The notes beneath the pieces were generated by a model. That model searched no databases. It was not told the DNA's origin and saw only the letters and a program-made list of their open reading frames with translations. The translations under genes were made by a program, and so were the position numbers. From NCBI RefSeq assembly GCF_035594125.1, contig NC_087152.1, forward strand, positions 17,810,001 to 17,874,000: a DNA stretch of 64,000 bases, read 5' to 3'. This stretch comes from Scylla paramamosain. Taxonomy: Eukaryota > Arthropoda > Malacostraca > Decapoda > Portunidae. Below are positions 60,886-64,000 of this stretch, in pieces (the stretch's first letter is position 1; each line of letters starts with the position of its first letter).

Positions 60886-62240
60886 CTAAGTTGTTCTATA
60901 TTCCTCTTTCATTCTTTCTTGTTGTGCTTGCTGTTGTGCTTCAGAGGGGCTGGACCACTCTGGTACTGCCATCATGTGGACTTCTGTGCTCATTATCTTC
61001 TCAGCAAGGGCTAGGGAAGAAAAATTTATTAATCATTATGGTAATTCCTTCATTTATTATTATAATGGATGAAACCCAACATGAAGGTTTGTTACTTTTA
61101 TTTACTGCATAGTTTTAACAGTACAGCTGGATTATTCAGGGAAAGCATAATCAAAGGATTCTTGTTTGCCACTGGTGGAAACTCAATCTTGTACTGACTT
61201 GTTGAGTTACTGTATGTAGTTTGCAATTTTATCCTAGCAGGTGTTATCTATGTGTATCTGCCACAACTCAATTTAGTTTTAAACTCATGGATGTTTCTTC
61301 CTTTTACTGCCTTCTTCAAATGATTCCTGTGCCACAGAATCCATTCCTTATGCCCTTCCCATGCACATCACACTCTAAGAAAACTTACTTTTAATTTGGT
61401 TAGTTTTGTTGCCGTATGCGAAGTGAACCTGGTATCCAAAACCAAATGTGATGGGGATAAGTGGAAACATTACCACCCAACTTTTGGTCTTGCGATACCC
61501 ATAGTACAGGAACCCATAGGAAGACGCGAGGAAGGGAACAAACCAAACCATCAATTCGCGAACGGTAGCCACTTGCATTGCCATTTGCCTCTCAGCCATT
61601 CTTCTTGCCAGCTCTACCTGCGATGCTGTCTGAAAGTGTGGGAAGAAATTAAGTCAGATCTAGATTACTTTTATTTTTATTTTATTTTATTTTATTTATT
61701 TATTTTATTTTTTTTTGAGGAGCTGCTGGCCTGGATGAAAAAAAAAAAAAAAAAGAACACTTAGATGCCAGTCTCTAAGGAAAGGTGAAAAGATCATCCA
61801 AAATTGGAGGGTAAGTGCCTTGATAACTCTCTCAAATAAATTAATTAATAGCTTTGTTGCAGTAATTATGGTGGTCTGCTGTCTTTGTTACATACACAAG
61901 CATTAAGTGTGATTGTAGGCACATATGCTACATGTTTTCAAGTGGTTTCACAAGAACAATCATGTCTTCCCATTAAACATAGCACCCACCCAACTTGAGT
62001 AAGGTAAGATAAATGTTTTGTGTCGAGGCTGTACCTAATAACTTGACTTACTGATTAGCCTAACTACTCGTAAACTGATAAGCATGGAGTGCGGTAAGTG
62101 GCTCAGGTGCATGCGAAGGTTAGAGTACGCTATAAGATGTGTGTATGTATCATTGACTGTATTAATTTAAAAAAACGTTAGATGTGGTCAGTTTAAACAT
62201 TATCACTTCAAAACACATCATATCGGAAATAATATTGGCC

Positions 62241-62279
<39 letters not shown>

Positions 62280-63097
62280 CACATTTTGTAATTATCTGCG
62301 AGGTCTAGTTGGATGGATCTGCTTCTGAAACATTTTAATATCTCTTATCTCCACCTCACTCTCTTAATTCATTCCTCTTCACTCCGTCCAAGATGTCTAA
62401 AACATGAAGGAGGGGGGGGGATCGAGAACGAAGAGATGCCAAATACGACGAGGATAAAGGAAGCCTAATACTGAGGGTTAGGGAGATTGCAAATAAAAGG
62501 AGGCACTATACAAGACAAAGATTAATGGTGCGTGTTAAAAGCAAAAAAAAATCAAGAAACCGCACAGGCACAGTACTGTACAACATGGATGCACGCAACA
62601 CAGCAGGCAACTCTGATGTATCCTGGACACACACACACACACACATGAGAACCGAGGCCCGAAATGGGGACAAAAATGGAATATAAATGTATACCTCTAT
62701 TTCTGTATATCTACTGTTGCTGTACCAAACTCCTTTACCATTCACATTCACATCCAACCCATCTACGTTTCACCAACAGTTGCAATGGAGTCCTCGAGTT
62801 CGATTACAGTCTGTTCTCTGGTTTCCCATTAACAAGAATCACCTCTCAATTACCATAATTTCCTCATCACTCATCACTTATGACCCATCCCCCTTTGCAC
62901 GATCATTTCTCCTCTCTCCTCATCTCATCATCTCTACCACCAACGATCTCTTCCTACTCCTACTACTACAGCCAACAGCGATCTTGCTGTGGGTAAAATC
63001 ATTTGTCACTCACCAGATCTTTCTTCACTGAGGAGAACCCCGCAGCCCCACCGGGTTCGCCTGACGTTTTGGTAATACTGCTGTAGTAGGAGCCCAT
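60886..63097 (-). CDS. second PLGRKT-like gene (diverged paralog), three coding exons
   Basis: Exons in coding order are 63097-63014, 61629-61389 and 61010-60886, GT-AG with phases 0 and 1, giving 149 aa. Residues 1-28 are a Gly/Ser-rich N-terminus without the conserved NQEFML. Residues 32-52 (QVELARRMAERQMAMQVATV) match the family's conserved ERQMAMQ helix. Transmembrane segment 1 is about 53-71 and segment 2 about 79-100 (WVVMFPLIPITFGFGYQVHF), followed by AYGNKTNQIK. The tail (AEKIMSTEVHMMAVPEWSSP, then QQQAQQERMKEEY) aligns with that of the copy at 34-39 kb. The last intron has the same position and phase (after the Ile-Lys of NQIK/NRIK) as in that copy, while the intron at the Gly between the transmembrane segments is missing here. 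It ends in TT, not Lys. A likely polyadenylation signal is at 60735-60740. It could be a functional paralog; no disabling change is visible. Confidence 0.85.
62243..62277. repeat. (CA)n array
   Basis: (CA)17, within the first intron of the PLGRKT-like paralog. Confidence 0.9.
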
Positions 63098-63428
63098 GCT
63101 TAGAGTAATTAAAAAAAAAAAAAAAGAAAAAAAAACTACCGGAGAACAGCTCACGTTACTGCAGCACATTCGTTAAGCACCTGCAGCTGGTCATTTGTTA
63201 TGCACCTGCAGCTGGTGCCTCTACTCTTAGCGTTTTGAACGAGAGTGTCGCAGTGGTGTGTGTGCCTCACAAGAACCAGACCACGGAATGTGATATGTCC
63301 TTGATTGTAGAAAGATAACTGAAGTTACGTGCGGCTGCGAATCAGAGAATATATATATATATATCTCTATATATTTCTTTATTTTCTTTATTATTATTAT
63401 CATTATTATTATTTTTACTTTATTATGG

Positions 63429-63608
<180 letters not shown>

Positions 63609-63724
63609 TTTGCGGTTAAGAGGGGACAATTACATTAACATCCATATCTGGAGTGGCTGGGAAAGGAGGGTGGAGAGGGACATAGATGAAAGGTGGAGAG
63701 AGAAAAAAAAATAGCGACTCCGTA

Positions 63725-63808
63725 TAAAAACGGGATAATATAATTTTGCAGAAGATGTATCGTAGTAAAAAACGGGATAATATAATGTTGCAGAAGATGT
63801 ATCGTAGT
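63725..63808 (+). repeat. 42-bp tandem duplication
   Basis: The segment aaaacgggataatataat plus (t/g)ttgcagaagatgtatcgtagt occurs twice with one or two differences. Confidence 0.9.
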
Positions 63809-64000
63809 GCAGCTACAGTTCTAAAATGCATATGCTCTCGTTAATTAAAAATTGTTGTTATTTATTTATTTATTTTTTTTATAGAATAAAACATTGAAAA
63901 GTTTCTGCTCAAAAAGTTCCTTAATATTTTGCACTTTTAAAAATTAATTGCCCTTTAATTAAAAGAAAAGAAAATTTTAATTGAAATTTTATAAAAAATC

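Overview
This window is eukaryotic nuclear DNA, most likely from a decapod crustacean (inference). The reasons are spliced animal genes with GT-AG introns, a very high load of long dinucleotide arrays ((CT)n/(GA)n, (CA)n, (AT)n), a degraded Jockey-type LINE, a short dispersed repeat present in several copies, and tRNA-derived SINE pieces. Nearly all of the many apparent ORFs are translations of microsatellites. Four real genes can be assembled exon by exon with matching splice phases.

1-24.1 kb: a NOL4/NOL4L-type gene on the plus strand. A possible 5' exon (1369-1420) is separated by a 19.5-kb intron from six well-supported coding exons (20934-24149). The intron is packed with about two dozen microsatellites and several degenerate minisatellites. 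A long AT-rich 3' flank follows to about 27.3 kb.

27.6-31.9 kb: a five-exon gene on the minus strand, convergent with NOL4. It encodes a signal-anchored luminal SGNH/PC-esterase of the CASD1 type, with the GDS and D-x-x-H catalytic motifs but without the multi-pass acyltransferase domain that follows in CASD1.

34.2-39.5 kb: a PLGRKT (C9orf46, plasminogen receptor Plg-R(KT)) ortholog on the plus strand, four coding exons. Its second coding intron holds a 3.5-kb degraded LINE bounded by a 38-bp exact direct repeat.

39.5-60.9 kb: AT-rich gene-poor DNA with microsatellites, an internally deleted Tigger (pogo/Tc1-mariner) element, SINEs, minisatellites, a second RT fragment and two weak coding candidates.

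60.9-63.1 kb: a second, diverged PLGRKT-like gene on the minus strand, three exons, lacking one intron that the first copy has. It was recovered only by splicing and is the most interesting gene-level observation. The two copies face each other tail to tail about 21 kb apart, and neither ends in the C-terminal lysine on which plasminogen binding by the mammalian protein depends.

I see no operon-like system, CRISPR array or rRNA. The notable content is the PLGRKT pair, the stand-alone CASD1-like luminal enzyme, and repeat architecture such as facing GA/CT arrays and a non-autonomous Tigger.
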